Below, one piece after another: positions 27,859 through 35,446 of a stretch of 36,186 bases of DNA. This stretch comes from an uncultured Pelagibacteraceae bacterium (GTDB lineage Bacteria; Pseudomonadota; Alphaproteobacteria; Pelagibacterales; Pelagibacteraceae), in contig CACCLK010000009.1 in the NCBI GenBank assembly GCA_902546795.1, positions 1-36,186 of the forward strand, in the 5' to 3' direction. Made by a program: the position numbers and the translations under genes. Numbering within the stretch: the first letter of the stretch is position 1; each line of letters begins with the position of its first letter. The notes beneath the pieces were generated by a model. That model had not been told where the DNA came from, searched no databases, and saw only the letters and a program-made list of their open reading frames with translations.

Positions 27859-28440
27859 ATGAAATTTAAAATTCCCAACATTTTGACGATTGGAAGAATA
27901 ATCATTGTACCAATTTTTGTTGCCACATTCTTTCTTCCTGGTTTCTTTGGAGATTTGATTCCTTTTTTCTTATTTATTTTAGCAAGTTTTACTGATTATC
28001 TTGATGGATTACTTGCCCGATTATTTAAGGAAGAGTCAAAACTAGGAGAGTTGTTAGACCCGATTGCAGATAAAATTCTTGTATCAACTGCCTTAGTTTT
28101 ATTAGTCATGAACGGAACAATCAAAAATTTTGAGGTTATAGCTGCGATTATAATTATAACTAGAGAAATAATAATTTCTGGATTACGAGAGTTTTTAGCA
28201 AAAGTAAGTATATCAATGCCAGTGTCAGGTCTTGCTAAGGTAAAGTCATTTATTCAAATGTTTTCAATTGCGATATTATTAACTGGTGACTTTGGAAATA
28301 AATTAATAAATTTTCAAGATTATAACGCTCAAACCATTGGTATTATTTTGCTTTGGCTATCTGCAGGCCTCACTCTATATACTGGTTACGATTATATGGC
28401 AAAAGGCATAGATCATGCTTTAAATGAAGACGACAAGTAA
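27859..28440 (+). CDS. pgsA: CDP-diacylglycerol-glycerol-3-phosphate 3-phosphatidyltransferase PgsA
   Basis: Makes phosphatidylglycerol phosphate, the committed step to phosphatidylglycerol and cardiolipin. A 193-residue membrane protein with about five to six hydrophobic segments. The CDP-alcohol phosphotransferase motif is complete, from DGLLAR through G (ESKLGELLDP) to the final Asp pair (DPIADK), at about residues 48-72. The gap to uvrC is 3 bp; uvrC-pgsA adjacency is common in proteobacteria. The following methyltransferase starts 2 bp after the stop. Confidence 0.94.
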   Translation: MKFKIPNILTIGRIIIVPIFVATFFLPGFFGDLIPFFLFILASFTDYLDGLLARLFKEESKLGELLDPIADKILVSTALVLLVMNGTIKNFEVIAAIIIITREIIISGLREFLAKVSISMPVSGLAKVKSFIQMFSIAILLTGDFGNKLINFQDYNAQTIGIILLWLSAGLTLYTGYDYMAKGIDHALNEDDK

Positions 28441-28442
28441 CG

Positions 28443-29183
28443 ATGGGGCTTTCAGATAAAAATATCAGAGAAAAAAACTTTCATGATAAATTACAAAGTG
28501 GAAAGCAAAGGTTTGAAAATAACTTTTATAAGGCACTTTTTAATCTTTCAGAGGATTTTTTTTCATTATTAAAAAATAAGTGCAAAGATAAGGTTGTTTT
28601 GGATTTTGGTTGCGGAATAGGCAGCTCGGCAAGCCGAGTGATAAAAAATGACCCCAAACGATTAAATGGAATAGATATTTCAAGTGTATCAATAGAAAAA
28701 GCAAAAAAAAATGTGATTGATGAGAAAAGTGTGTGTACTTTTAGAGTAGACAACTGCGAAAAAACAAGTTTTCAAGATAATGAGTTTGATTTAATTTATG
28801 GGACTGGAGTTCTACATCATCTGGAATTGGAAAAATGTCTTAATGAAATAAAAAGGATTTTAAAGAAAGATGGTGAAATAATTTTTATAGAACCGATGGG
28901 CACTAATCCTTTTATAAACCTGTACAGATTACTTACACCAAAATCTAGATCCGAAGATGAACATCCTTTTAAAAAAAAAGATCTCAACCTTATTAGAAAT
29001 ACTTTTGAAGATATAAGTGTGAAATATTACGGTTTTTTTACAATTCTTTTTTTACCATTTTACAAAAACCCGGACAGCTCCACTCTTTATAATGTTTTGG
29101 CCTCCATTGATAATTTCATTTTCAAAATGAATTTTTTAAGGTTTTTAGCTTGGTCAGTTTTAATCACTGCTAAAAAAAATTAA
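28443..29183 (+). CDS. Class I SAM-dependent methyltransferase
   Basis: A 246-residue methyltransferase_11-type protein. Motif I is VVLDFGCGIGSS with Asp54-Phe-Gly56-Cys-Gly58; motif II is NGIDIS; FDLIYGTGVLHHLE is post-motif II. A distinct EPMGTNPFINLYRLLTP...DEHPF block follows, and the C-terminus has hydrophobic segments (FFTILFLPF; FLRFLAWSVLI) that could lie against a membrane. The substrate is unknown; a lipid or quinone-like target is only suggested by these segments and by pgsA 2 bp upstream. The stop shares 4 bp with the ilvE stop. Confidence 0.8.
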   Translation: MGLSDKNIREKNFHDKLQSGKQRFENNFYKALFNLSEDFFSLLKNKCKDKVVLDFGCGIGSSASRVIKNDPKRLNGIDISSVSIEKAKKNVIDEKSVCTFRVDNCEKTSFQDNEFDLIYGTGVLHHLELEKCLNEIKRILKKDGEIIFIEPMGTNPFINLYRLLTPKSRSEDEHPFKKKDLNLIRNTFEDISVKYYGFFTILFLPFYKNPDSSTLYNVLASIDNFIFKMNFLRFLAWSVLITAKKN

Positions 29184-30067
29184 GCCGCACTTTTTTTTCT
29201 TACTAAGTTTTGATAACTTTTACTTAAATCCTTAATCGTCTCGCACACTTTAAAGTTATACTCTGATATCTGGGAAACTGGTGTGATCTCTGCTGCGGTT
29301 CCTGTTAAAAAGCATCCGACAAAATTTGTCATTTCTTCAGGTTTAATCTTTCTTTCTATAACTTTTATTTTTTTCATTTTAGCTATTTCAATTACCGATC
29401 TCCTAGTAATCCCATCTAAAAAAGAGTCTGGGATAGGTGTGTGCAGCTCATTATCTTTTGTTTTAAAAAAAATATTTGCTCCAGTTGCTTCAGCTACATT
29501 TCCCTCATAGTCTAACATCATTGAATCTGTAAATCCCTGAGCCTCTGCCTCGTGTTTTGACAATGTGCAAATCATATATAAACCTGCAGCTTTTGTATCC
29601 CAAGGAATTGTGTTAGGGGCTGGCCTTCTCCATTTTGAAATATTTAATTTTATACCGTCAATTTTAAGTTTAGGATCAAAATAAGAACCCCACTCCCATG
29701 ATGCAATGGCAACGTTTACTTTATTTTTTTGAGCTGAAATTGCCATCATTTCACTGCCTCTCCAAATAACTGGCCTAACATAACCATTTTTAACTTTTTG
29801 TATTAAGATTATTTTTTTACAAGCTTCATTAATTTCATTTTTTGTGAAAGGAACTTTAATTCCTAAACGATCTGCGGAATAAAAAAGTCTATCTGTGTGT
29901 TCCTCAAGTTTAAAAATCTCCCCATCATAGACCCTCTCGCCTTCAAAAACACAGCTGGCGTAATGTAATCCATGATTTAAAACATGAATTTTAGCGTCTT
30001 GCCAATTCACTGTTTCGCCATTGAACCAAATTTTTCCTGTCCTTTTATCGTAAGGAACCATTTCCAT
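29180..30067 (-). CDS. ilvE: Branched-chain amino acid aminotransferase IlvE
   Basis: PLP class IV transaminase for the last step of valine, leucine and isoleucine synthesis. The ATG at 30067 gives 295 residues beginning MEMVPYDKRTGKIWFNG, a typical start; an upstream ATG at 30127 would add 20 lysine-rich residues read from the promoter region. Lys159 in DTKAAGLY is the PLP lysine, matching the family position. HGLHYASCVFEGERVY and the GNVAEATGANIFF block are also present. It diverges from the marR-ompR-envZ group. Confidence 0.93.
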   Translation of the reverse strand: MEMVPYDKRTGKIWFNGETVNWQDAKIHVLNHGLHYASCVFEGERVYDGEIFKLEEHTDRLFYSADRLGIKVPFTKNEINEACKKIILIQKVKNGYVRPVIWRGSEMMAISAQKNKVNVAIASWEWGSYFDPKLKIDGIKLNISKWRRPAPNTIPWDTKAAGLYMICTLSKHEAEAQGFTDSMMLDYEGNVAEATGANIFFKTKDNELHTPIPDSFLDGITRRSVIEIAKMKKIKVIERKIKPEEMTNFVGCFLTGTAAEITPVSQISEYNFKVCETIKDLSKSYQNLVRKKSAA

Positions 30068-30091
30068 AAAATTAATATATCTATTTTTTTG

Positions 30092-30120
30092 TTTCAAAAA
30101 AGTATATTTCTTAATAAGAT
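30092..30120 (+). promoter_or_regulatory. Candidate marR promoter
   Basis: TTTCAA (30092-30097) and TAAGAT (30115-30120) are separated by 17 bp. The predicted start near 30127 falls inside the inverted repeat, with a leader of about 16 nt. The -35 is weak. Confidence 0.35.
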
Positions 30121-30127
30121 AAGTCAA
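30101..30127 (-). promoter_or_regulatory. Candidate ilvE promoter
   Basis: On the minus strand TTGACT (30122-30127) and TATACT (30101-30106) are 15 bp apart, slightly short of optimal. The -35 lies inside the 17-bp inverted repeat, so a protein bound there would block ilvE transcription. Leader about 28 nt. Confidence 0.4.
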
Positions 30128-30136
30128 TAAGACTTA
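30120..30136. promoter_or_regulatory. Perfect 17-bp inverted repeat, candidate MarR operator
   Basis: TAAGTC-AATAA-GACTTA has perfect 6-bp arms and a 5-bp spacer. Its size and symmetry fit a MarR-family dimer site. It lies 6 bp upstream of the marR ATG and overlaps the candidate ilvE -35 and the candidate marR start site. Confidence 0.55.
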
Positions 30137-30142
30137 CCATTT

Positions 30143-30583
30143 ATGAGAGATCTACTTTATTTAAAAGATGAGCAAATCAAAGATTTTATTCAATTACTTT
30201 TTTACGCTTATAGAGAAACTTTTGCTGATCCAAAAGATTTATTATCAAAAAAATATTTTGGACCAGCGCATCTAAGAGCTCTAAATCTAATAGAGAGAAA
30301 CCCCGGTATCAGCTTAACTGACCTGATATTTAAATTAAAAGTAACTAAACAAAGCTTAAACAGAGTGTTAAGAGATTTATTAAAAAACAAAATGATTAAG
30401 CAAATTAAAAACCGTGAGGATACCAGAAAGAAAAATCTATTCCTAGACAGAGAGGGAAAGCAGTTTTTTGAGACAGTTTATAATGCTCAAAAAAAAAGGA
30501 TTTTTAACGCTCTTAGAAATTCTGAACCAGAGTCGGTAATTAAATTTAAAGAGGTATTAAAAAAAATTATAGATGGTAAATGA
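30143..30583 (+). CDS. MarR family transcriptional regulator (PetP-like)
   Basis: A 146-residue winged-helix regulator. The winged-helix core is at about residues 40-110 with GISLTDLIFKLKVTKQSLNRVLRDL as the helix-turn-helix region and DTRKKNLFLDREG as the wing; helices at both ends would form the dimer interface. A MarR-type gene directly before an OmpR-type regulator recalls petP-petR of Rhodobacter, so PetP-like is a reasonable context call. The end overlaps the response regulator by 11 bp. A perfect inverted repeat just upstream suggests autoregulation. Confidence 0.87.
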   Translation: MRDLLYLKDEQIKDFIQLLFYAYRETFADPKDLLSKKYFGPAHLRALNLIERNPGISLTDLIFKLKVTKQSLNRVLRDLLKNKMIKQIKNREDTRKKNLFLDREGKQFFETVYNAQKKRIFNALRNSEPESVIKFKEVLKKIIDGK

Positions 30584-31250
30584 CCCTGTACACATATTAG
30601 TTGTTGATGACGACGATAGAATAAGAACCTTATTAAAGGAATTTCTTAATGAGAGTAAATATATAATTTCAACAGCAAACGATGCGTTACAAGCTTCTGA
30701 GAAAATCAAGATATTTAAATTTGATCTAATTGTTTTGGATGTAATGATGCCTGGGAAAAGTGGTTATGATTTAACAAAAGAAATTAAAAAAGAATTTAAT
30801 ATTCCAATCATACTTCTTACTGCGAAAGGTGAAGTAGAAAATAGAATCAAAGGTCTGGAACTTGGAGCAGATGATTATATTGGTAAACCATTCGAACCAA
30901 AGGAATTGTTATTAAGAATAAAAAATATAATTTCGAAAAAAAATACAATTAATCTTAATCAGATCCAAAAAATTGGAGAAGCAACTATCAACTTAAATAA
31001 GATGGAAATAAATTTGATTGAAAAAAAATATAAAATAAATTCTAGAGAAAGAAAAGTTTTAATAGAGATGTTATCAAATCCTGGCAAAACATTTTCTAGA
31101 ACCGATATTGGAAAAATATCAGGCATATCTCAAGAAAGATCAATTGATGTGATGATCACAAGGTTAAGACAAAAAATAGAAAAGAGTCCAAAAAAACCAA
31201 AATATTTACAAACTATAAGAGGGTCAGGTTATGTTCTCTGGACTGAGTAA
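30573..31250 (+). CDS. OmpR-family response regulator (PetR/OmpR-like)
   Basis: A 225-residue two-component regulator. The receiver domain (about 5-122) has the acidic cluster Asp12-Asp15, phosphoacceptor Asp56 (VLDVMMP), Thr83 and Lys105 (GKPFEP). The winged-helix output domain (about 130-225) contains INSRERKVLIEML and ends with the family signature IRGSGYVL. It overlaps the MarR gene by 11 bp and the kinase by 20 bp, so the three products are likely made together. OmpR or PetR is the best guess from context; the regulon is not visible here. Confidence 0.92.
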   Translation: MVNDPVHILVVDDDDRIRTLLKEFLNESKYIISTANDALQASEKIKIFKFDLIVLDVMMPGKSGYDLTKEIKKEFNIPIILLTAKGEVENRIKGLELGADDYIGKPFEPKELLLRIKNIISKKNTINLNQIQKIGEATINLNKMEINLIEKKYKINSRERKVLIEMLSNPGKTFSRTDIGKISGISQERSIDVMITRLRQKIEKSPKKPKYLQTIRGSGYVLWTE

Positions 31251-32550
31251 ATTTTTAAAAATAATATTACCAAAGGGACTTTTTTACAGGTCTTTAATAA
31301 TAGTAGCAGCCCCGATTATAATCTTACAATTAATTATCACTATAGTATTTTTCGATAGTATTTGGATAAAAGCAAATAAAGGAATGACGCGCTCACTAGT
31401 TGGAGAAATAAAAACTTTAGTAGATGTTAATAATAGTTTGAATAAAAATCAAATTCAATTACTTAAAAATTCTTATAAAGAAAATTTTGACTTTGAAATT
31501 AATGTTTTAAAAAAATCATTACCTCAACAAAATTTCGAGAGAAAGTTTAGCCCAATGGATAGGTCGCTCAGGAGAGAATTAAAATCAGCATTTGGAAACG
31601 AGAATTATTGGTTCGACACAACAAGCTATCTAGAAACTGTTGAGATTCAAATAAAATCTGAAAATAAAACAATACAATTTTTCTTCCCGAAAGAAAAAAT
31701 CGCGACATCATCGGTGAGATTGTTTTTATTATGGATTACCTTGCCCTCTATAATTTTGATTTTAATCGCAATACTTTTTTTAAAAAATCAAACTAGACCG
31801 ATAGTAAGGTTAGCTAAAACAGCTGAGCGATTTGGTAAAGGAGATTATGTAAATGAATTTAGAACTTCTGGTGCACTTGAGATAAGAAAAGCTTCTTATG
31901 AGTTTGATAAAATGGCTAAAAGAATAAATAGGCATTTGAACCAAAGATCGGAAATGTTGTCTGGCATTAGCCATGATTTAAGAACTCCGCTTACTAGACT
32001 TAAGCTTCAACTTGCTATGATTAACCAAAAAGAGATTTCAAAAAAAATGTCAGATGACATTAATGAAATGGAAAAAATGCTTAATGACTACTTGGAATTT
32101 GCTAAATCTCAATCCGAAGAAGAAACTTCAGAAATAAATTTATCCGAATTGATTAATAGTCTGGCAAAAGATTTTAACCCAGGTAAAATAAAACTAGATG
32201 TTAGAGAGAACATCTATTTTAAAGCAAGGGCCGGATCTTTAAAAAGGTGTTTTTCAAACATAATACAAAATAGTTTAATTTACGGCGAAATCTCTCATAT
32301 TAAGCTTTATAAAACAAATAATAGAGTAAATATTATATTTGAAGATGACGGACCTGGAATACCAGAGGAACAACACAAAAATGTTTTTAAGCCTTTTTAC
32401 AGACTGGATAAAAGTAGAAGTTTAAACAAATCAGGTGTGGGTTTAGGTTTAGCAATTGTGGAAGATATTGTTAATTCACATGGTGGTAACATCAGACTTT
32501 CTAAAAGTGAAATGGGAGGTTTAATGATTAGGATTTCTTTACCTTTTTAA
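31231..32550 (+). CDS. envZ: EnvZ-type sensor histidine kinase
   Basis: Inner-membrane sensor kinase of 439 residues, cognate to the preceding regulator. Two membrane segments (about 16-40 and 162-186) flank a periplasmic loop of about 120 residues, followed by HAMP (NQTRPIVRLAKTAERFGKG), the dimerisation H-box SGISHDLRTPLTRLK with phosphoacceptor His248, the N-box (IIQNSLIYGE), DDGPGIP as G1 and GVGLGLAIV as G2. The order and sizes match EnvZ. The end overlaps ubiK tail-to-tail by 12 bp. EnvZ specificity is inferred. Confidence 0.9.
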   Translation: MFSGLSKFLKIILPKGLFYRSLIIVAAPIIILQLIITIVFFDSIWIKANKGMTRSLVGEIKTLVDVNNSLNKNQIQLLKNSYKENFDFEINVLKKSLPQQNFERKFSPMDRSLRRELKSAFGNENYWFDTTSYLETVEIQIKSENKTIQFFFPKEKIATSSVRLFLLWITLPSIILILIAILFLKNQTRPIVRLAKTAERFGKGDYVNEFRTSGALEIRKASYEFDKMAKRINRHLNQRSEMLSGISHDLRTPLTRLKLQLAMINQKEISKKMSDDINEMEKMLNDYLEFAKSQSEEETSEINLSELINSLAKDFNPGKIKLDVRENIYFKARAGSLKRCFSNIIQNSLIYGEISHIKLYKTNNRVNIIFEDDGPGIPEEQHKNVFKPFYRLDKSRSLNKSGVGLGLAIVEDIVNSHGGNIRLSKSEMGGLMIRISLPF

Positions 32551-32769
32551 TTTTTTTTTCTTTAATTTATCTATCTCTTCAGCTTGTTTTTGTACTAATT
32601 TTTTAAGCATATTAAATTCATCTCTCGAGACTAATTCAAGTTTATCAATTAAATTATCCCTTTTAAATTTAATATCTGTCATTATTTCCTTTTTTATATC
32701 TTGAGATGACAAAACTCCTTGCTCTAACAGGTCTGATAAAACTTTTATTATTTTTTCTGAATTGCTCAT
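32539..32769 (-). CDS. ubiK: UbiK family (BMFP domain) ubiquinone accessory factor
   Basis: A 76-residue amphipathic/coiled-coil protein. The C-terminal half has the family signature KLELVSRDEFNMLKKLVQKQAEEIDKLK. UbiK (YqiC) assists aerobic ubiquinone synthesis and membrane association of the Ubi complex. The N-terminal helix is variable, as usual. It faces lgt across about 54 bp, an arrangement often seen in alphaproteobacteria. Confidence 0.82.
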   Translation of the reverse strand: MSNSEKIIKVLSDLLEQGVLSSQDIKKEIMTDIKFKRDNLIDKLELVSRDEFNMLKKLVQKQAEEIDKLKKKKLKR

Positions 32770-32781
32770 AACTAATCTTAT

Positions 32782-32810
32782 TTGATAAGAAAATTTTTAT
32801 CAATTATGTT
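32782..32810 (+). promoter_or_regulatory. Candidate lgt promoter
   Basis: TTGATA (32782-32787) and TATGTT (32805-32810) have the optimal 17-bp spacing. The predicted start near 32817 leaves only about 7 nt before the lgt ATG, a very short leader with no room for a Shine-Dalgarno sequence. Confidence 0.45.
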
Positions 32811-32823
32811 ATAGTAATTTTTA

Positions 32824-33618
32824 ATGTATATTCATAATTTAGATCCAGTTTTATTTGATTTTGGTCTTATTTCAATAAGGTGGTACTCTTTGTCGTACAT
32901 CCTCGGAATATTAATTGGCTGGTGGTATGGAAAAAAGATTATTTCAAAAGTCATTAATAAAAATGAGAATAATTTAAGTATTTCTGAGTTTGATGATCTT
33001 ATAACTTATATTGTTTTATCCATCATTCTGGGAGGTAGATTAGGATACGTATTATTTTATAATTATAATTATTACTTAGAAAATCCCTTTGAAATATTAA
33101 TGATTTGGAAAGGAGGTATGTCTTTTCATGGAGCCTTGCTTGGAATTATTCTGGGATGTTACATATTTTCAATAAAGAGAGGTGTAAAAACGTTTGTTAT
33201 ATTAGATGTCATAGCATGTGTAAGTCCAATAGGAATTTTTTTAGGAAGATTAGCTAATTTTATCAACGGAGAGCTTTACGGTAAAGTAACAACTTTACCT
33301 TTTGGAATAATATTTCCAAAAGTAGACAACCTTACGCGACACCCTTCTCAACTATATGAAGCTTTTTTAGAAGGTTTTCTTCTATTCATAATATTAAATT
33401 TTATTTTATTTAGTAGAGATTATATTAAAGGTCTTAGCTCTTCATTGTTTTTAATTTTATACGGAGTTTTTAGAATAATTTCAGAAATTTTTAGAGAACC
33501 AGATACTCAAGTGGGTTATATAATGGGTCAACTTACTATCGGAAGTATTTTAAGTTTCCTTATGGTGCTTGCTGGTGCTACCATGTTAACAAAAATAAAA
33601 TGGGCCAATCAAAAATAG
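32824..33618 (+). CDS. lgt: Prolipoprotein diacylglyceryl transferase Lgt
   Basis: Transfers diacylglycerol from phosphatidylglycerol to the lipobox cysteine of prolipoproteins. A 264-residue protein with about seven hydrophobic segments. The Lgt signature GRLANFINGELYG begins at Gly141 with Arg142; the upstream GGMSFHGALLG with its His, RHPSQLYEA and the C-terminal REPD are also conserved. It overlaps midA by 19 bp and heads a lgt-midA-pgeF set that is conserved in alphaproteobacteria. Confidence 0.95.
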   Translation: MYIHNLDPVLFDFGLISIRWYSLSYILGILIGWWYGKKIISKVINKNENNLSISEFDDLITYIVLSIILGGRLGYVLFYNYNYYLENPFEILMIWKGGMSFHGALLGIILGCYIFSIKRGVKTFVILDVIACVSPIGIFLGRLANFINGELYGKVTTLPFGIIFPKVDNLTRHPSQLYEAFLEGFLLFIILNFILFSRDYIKGLSSSLFLILYGVFRIISEIFREPDTQVGYIMGQLTIGSILSFLMVLAGATMLTKIKWANQK

Positions 33619-34646
33619 TTTCCTTAGATAGATTCGTAGAAAAATCTCTTTATGATAAAGAATTTGGTTATTATTCAACTCGAAATCCATTTGGAGTCTC
33701 TGGAGATTTCATAACTTCTCCACTTGTATCAATTTTATTTGGTGAAATGATTGCTATTTGGACAGTTGCTTTTTGGGAAAGCCAACAAAAACCGAAAAAT
33801 TTTAATTTTATAGAGCTAGGTCCAGGTGATGGTAGTTTGTGTAAAACTTTGCTTAACACTTTCAAAAAATTTCCTGAATTCTACAATTCATTAAATGTTT
33901 ATTTATATGAAAAAAGTGAACACCTTATCAAAATCCAAAAAAAAGAAATTAAAAACGATAAAGTTTTGTGGATAAGAAAAATGGATAAAATTAAAAATGG
34001 TACTAGTTTATTTTTTGGGAATGAATTTTTTGATGCGATACCAATTAAACAGTTTGAAAAAAAAAACAAAACTTTTTATGAAAAATTTATAAGGTATAAA
34101 AAAAAAGATCATCTAGAATTTTTTTTAAAAAAGGCATCTAAAAATGATTTAAAAGAGTTAAAAAAATTTAATCTTTTAAAAAAAGGGGGTGTCATTGAAT
34201 ACCCTAAAATGGGTATCGCTGAATTAAATAAGATAATAAGTGTTATTAAAAGATATCAAGGAGGAATTTTATTGATAGATTATGGTTATAAAAAATCGCA
34301 AAAAATTAGCACCATACAATCGATTAAAGCTCATAAAAAAAATAGCTTATTTAAAAATATAGGAAATTCCGATATAACGTCATTGGTTAATTTCTCGTTA
34401 TTAAAAAATTTATTTATAAAGAATAAACTTAAAATTAATAAAATCGTTTCACAAAGCTTTTTTCTACAAAAAATCGGTATCCTAAAGAGAGCTAGTATTT
34501 TAGCATCAAAAATGACTTTTAGGGAAAAATCAAACATATACTTTAGAATGCAAAGATTATTGAGCAATAAACAGATGGGAGCATTATTTAAAGTTGCATT
34601 TGCGTATAAAGGTAAAAAAAAATTTACTTTAGGATTTGAAAAATGA
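33600..34646 (+). CDS. MidA/NDUFAF7 family SAM-dependent methyltransferase
   Basis: A 348-residue protein of the DUF185 family. The mitochondrial homologue NDUFAF7 (MidA) dimethylates an arginine of the complex I subunit NDUFS2. Family features are GYYSTRNPFGVSGDFITSP at the N-terminus, the SAM motif FIELGPGDGSL near residue 70, and GNEFFDAIPIKQF. The C-terminal part is very AT-driven and lysine-rich but retains the GGILLIDYGY block. A role in complex I maturation is inferred from the homologue. Coupled to lgt (19-bp overlap) and pgeF (ATGA). Confidence 0.87.
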   Translation: MGQSKIVSLDRFVEKSLYDKEFGYYSTRNPFGVSGDFITSPLVSILFGEMIAIWTVAFWESQQKPKNFNFIELGPGDGSLCKTLLNTFKKFPEFYNSLNVYLYEKSEHLIKIQKKEIKNDKVLWIRKMDKIKNGTSLFFGNEFFDAIPIKQFEKKNKTFYEKFIRYKKKDHLEFFLKKASKNDLKELKKFNLLKKGGVIEYPKMGIAELNKIISVIKRYQGGILLIDYGYKKSQKISTIQSIKAHKKNSLFKNIGNSDITSLVNFSLLKNLFIKNKLKINKIVSQSFFLQKIGILKRASILASKMTFREKSNIYFRMQRLLSNKQMGALFKVAFAYKGKKKFTLGFEK

Positions 34647-35395
34647 TATTTTCAAAAAAATTTAAAAAGATTAAATCAATAAAACATTGTTTTTTTACAA
34701 GAAAAAACGGTTACTCATCAGGCGTTTATAAAAGTTTAAATTGTGGGATTGGATCAAAAGACATAAAAAAAAATGTGTTAAAAAATTTAAATTTCGTAGC
34801 CAAAAAAATGGGGGTGAAAAGCAATAGATTAATTTTGATGAATCAAACACACAGTAATAAAGTAATTTTTTTAAGGAGAAAGAATTTAAAAAAAAATAGG
34901 TGTGATGCTTTAATCACAAGGGAAAAAAAATTGGCTATAGGTGTTTTAACTGCTGATTGCGTTCCGATATTAATCTTTGATAAAAAAAATAAATTAATTA
35001 GCTGTATTCACTCTGGTTGGAAAGGAGCTTTTTCGGGTATTATTGAAAACACTATAAAAAAAATTAAAGAATTAACTAAAGGTGGTGAAATATCTGCGTG
35101 TATCGGGCCTTGTATAGGAACGAAAAATTATGAGGTAGATAAATTATTTTATAGGAAATTTCTAAGAAAAAAAAGAAGCAATAGAATTTTTTTTGTGAAA
35201 AAAAATAGTACGAAATATTTTTTTGATATTAGAAATTATGTCAAATCAAAACTTCTAAAATTAGGTGTAAATGATATTGACCAGATTAAAATGGACACAT
35301 TTCAAAAAAAAGATCAGTTCTTCAGCTACAGAAGGTCAAAAAAAATGGGGGAAGAGGACTATGGAAGGTGTATTTCAGTTATTTCTTTGTTATAG
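34643..35395 (+). CDS. pgeF: Peptidoglycan editing factor PgeF (YfiH, laccase-domain)
   Basis: A 250-residue protein of the YfiH/multicopper polyphenol oxidase family. E. coli PgeF removes mis-incorporated L-Ser from the UDP-MurNAc precursor; other members act on purine nucleosides. Conserved blocks are FFTRKNGYSSGVY, NQTHSN, TADCVPILIFD with the catalytic-site Cys, HSGWKG with its His, and IGPCIG, which together form the metal/active-site cluster. It starts with an ATGA overlap after midA. Confidence 0.92.
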   Translation: MIFSKKFKKIKSIKHCFFTRKNGYSSGVYKSLNCGIGSKDIKKNVLKNLNFVAKKMGVKSNRLILMNQTHSNKVIFLRRKNLKKNRCDALITREKKLAIGVLTADCVPILIFDKKNKLISCIHSGWKGAFSGIIENTIKKIKELTKGGEISACIGPCIGTKNYEVDKLFYRKFLRKKRSNRIFFVKKNSTKYFFDIRNYVKSKLLKLGVNDIDQIKMDTFQKKDQFFSYRRSKKMGEEDYGRCISVISLL

Positions 35396-35406
35396 AATAA
35401 ATTTAA

Positions 35407-35435
35407 TTGAAAACTTAAAAAAATAATTGTATATA
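35407..35435 (+). promoter_or_regulatory. Candidate prs promoter
   Basis: TTGAAA (35407-35412) and TATATA (35430-35435) are spaced by 17 bp in the 51-bp gap between pgeF and prs. The predicted start near 35442 leaves a leader of only about 5 nt, so prs may be nearly leaderless from this promoter. Confidence 0.5.
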
Positions 35436-35446
35436 TTTACTTTCTG

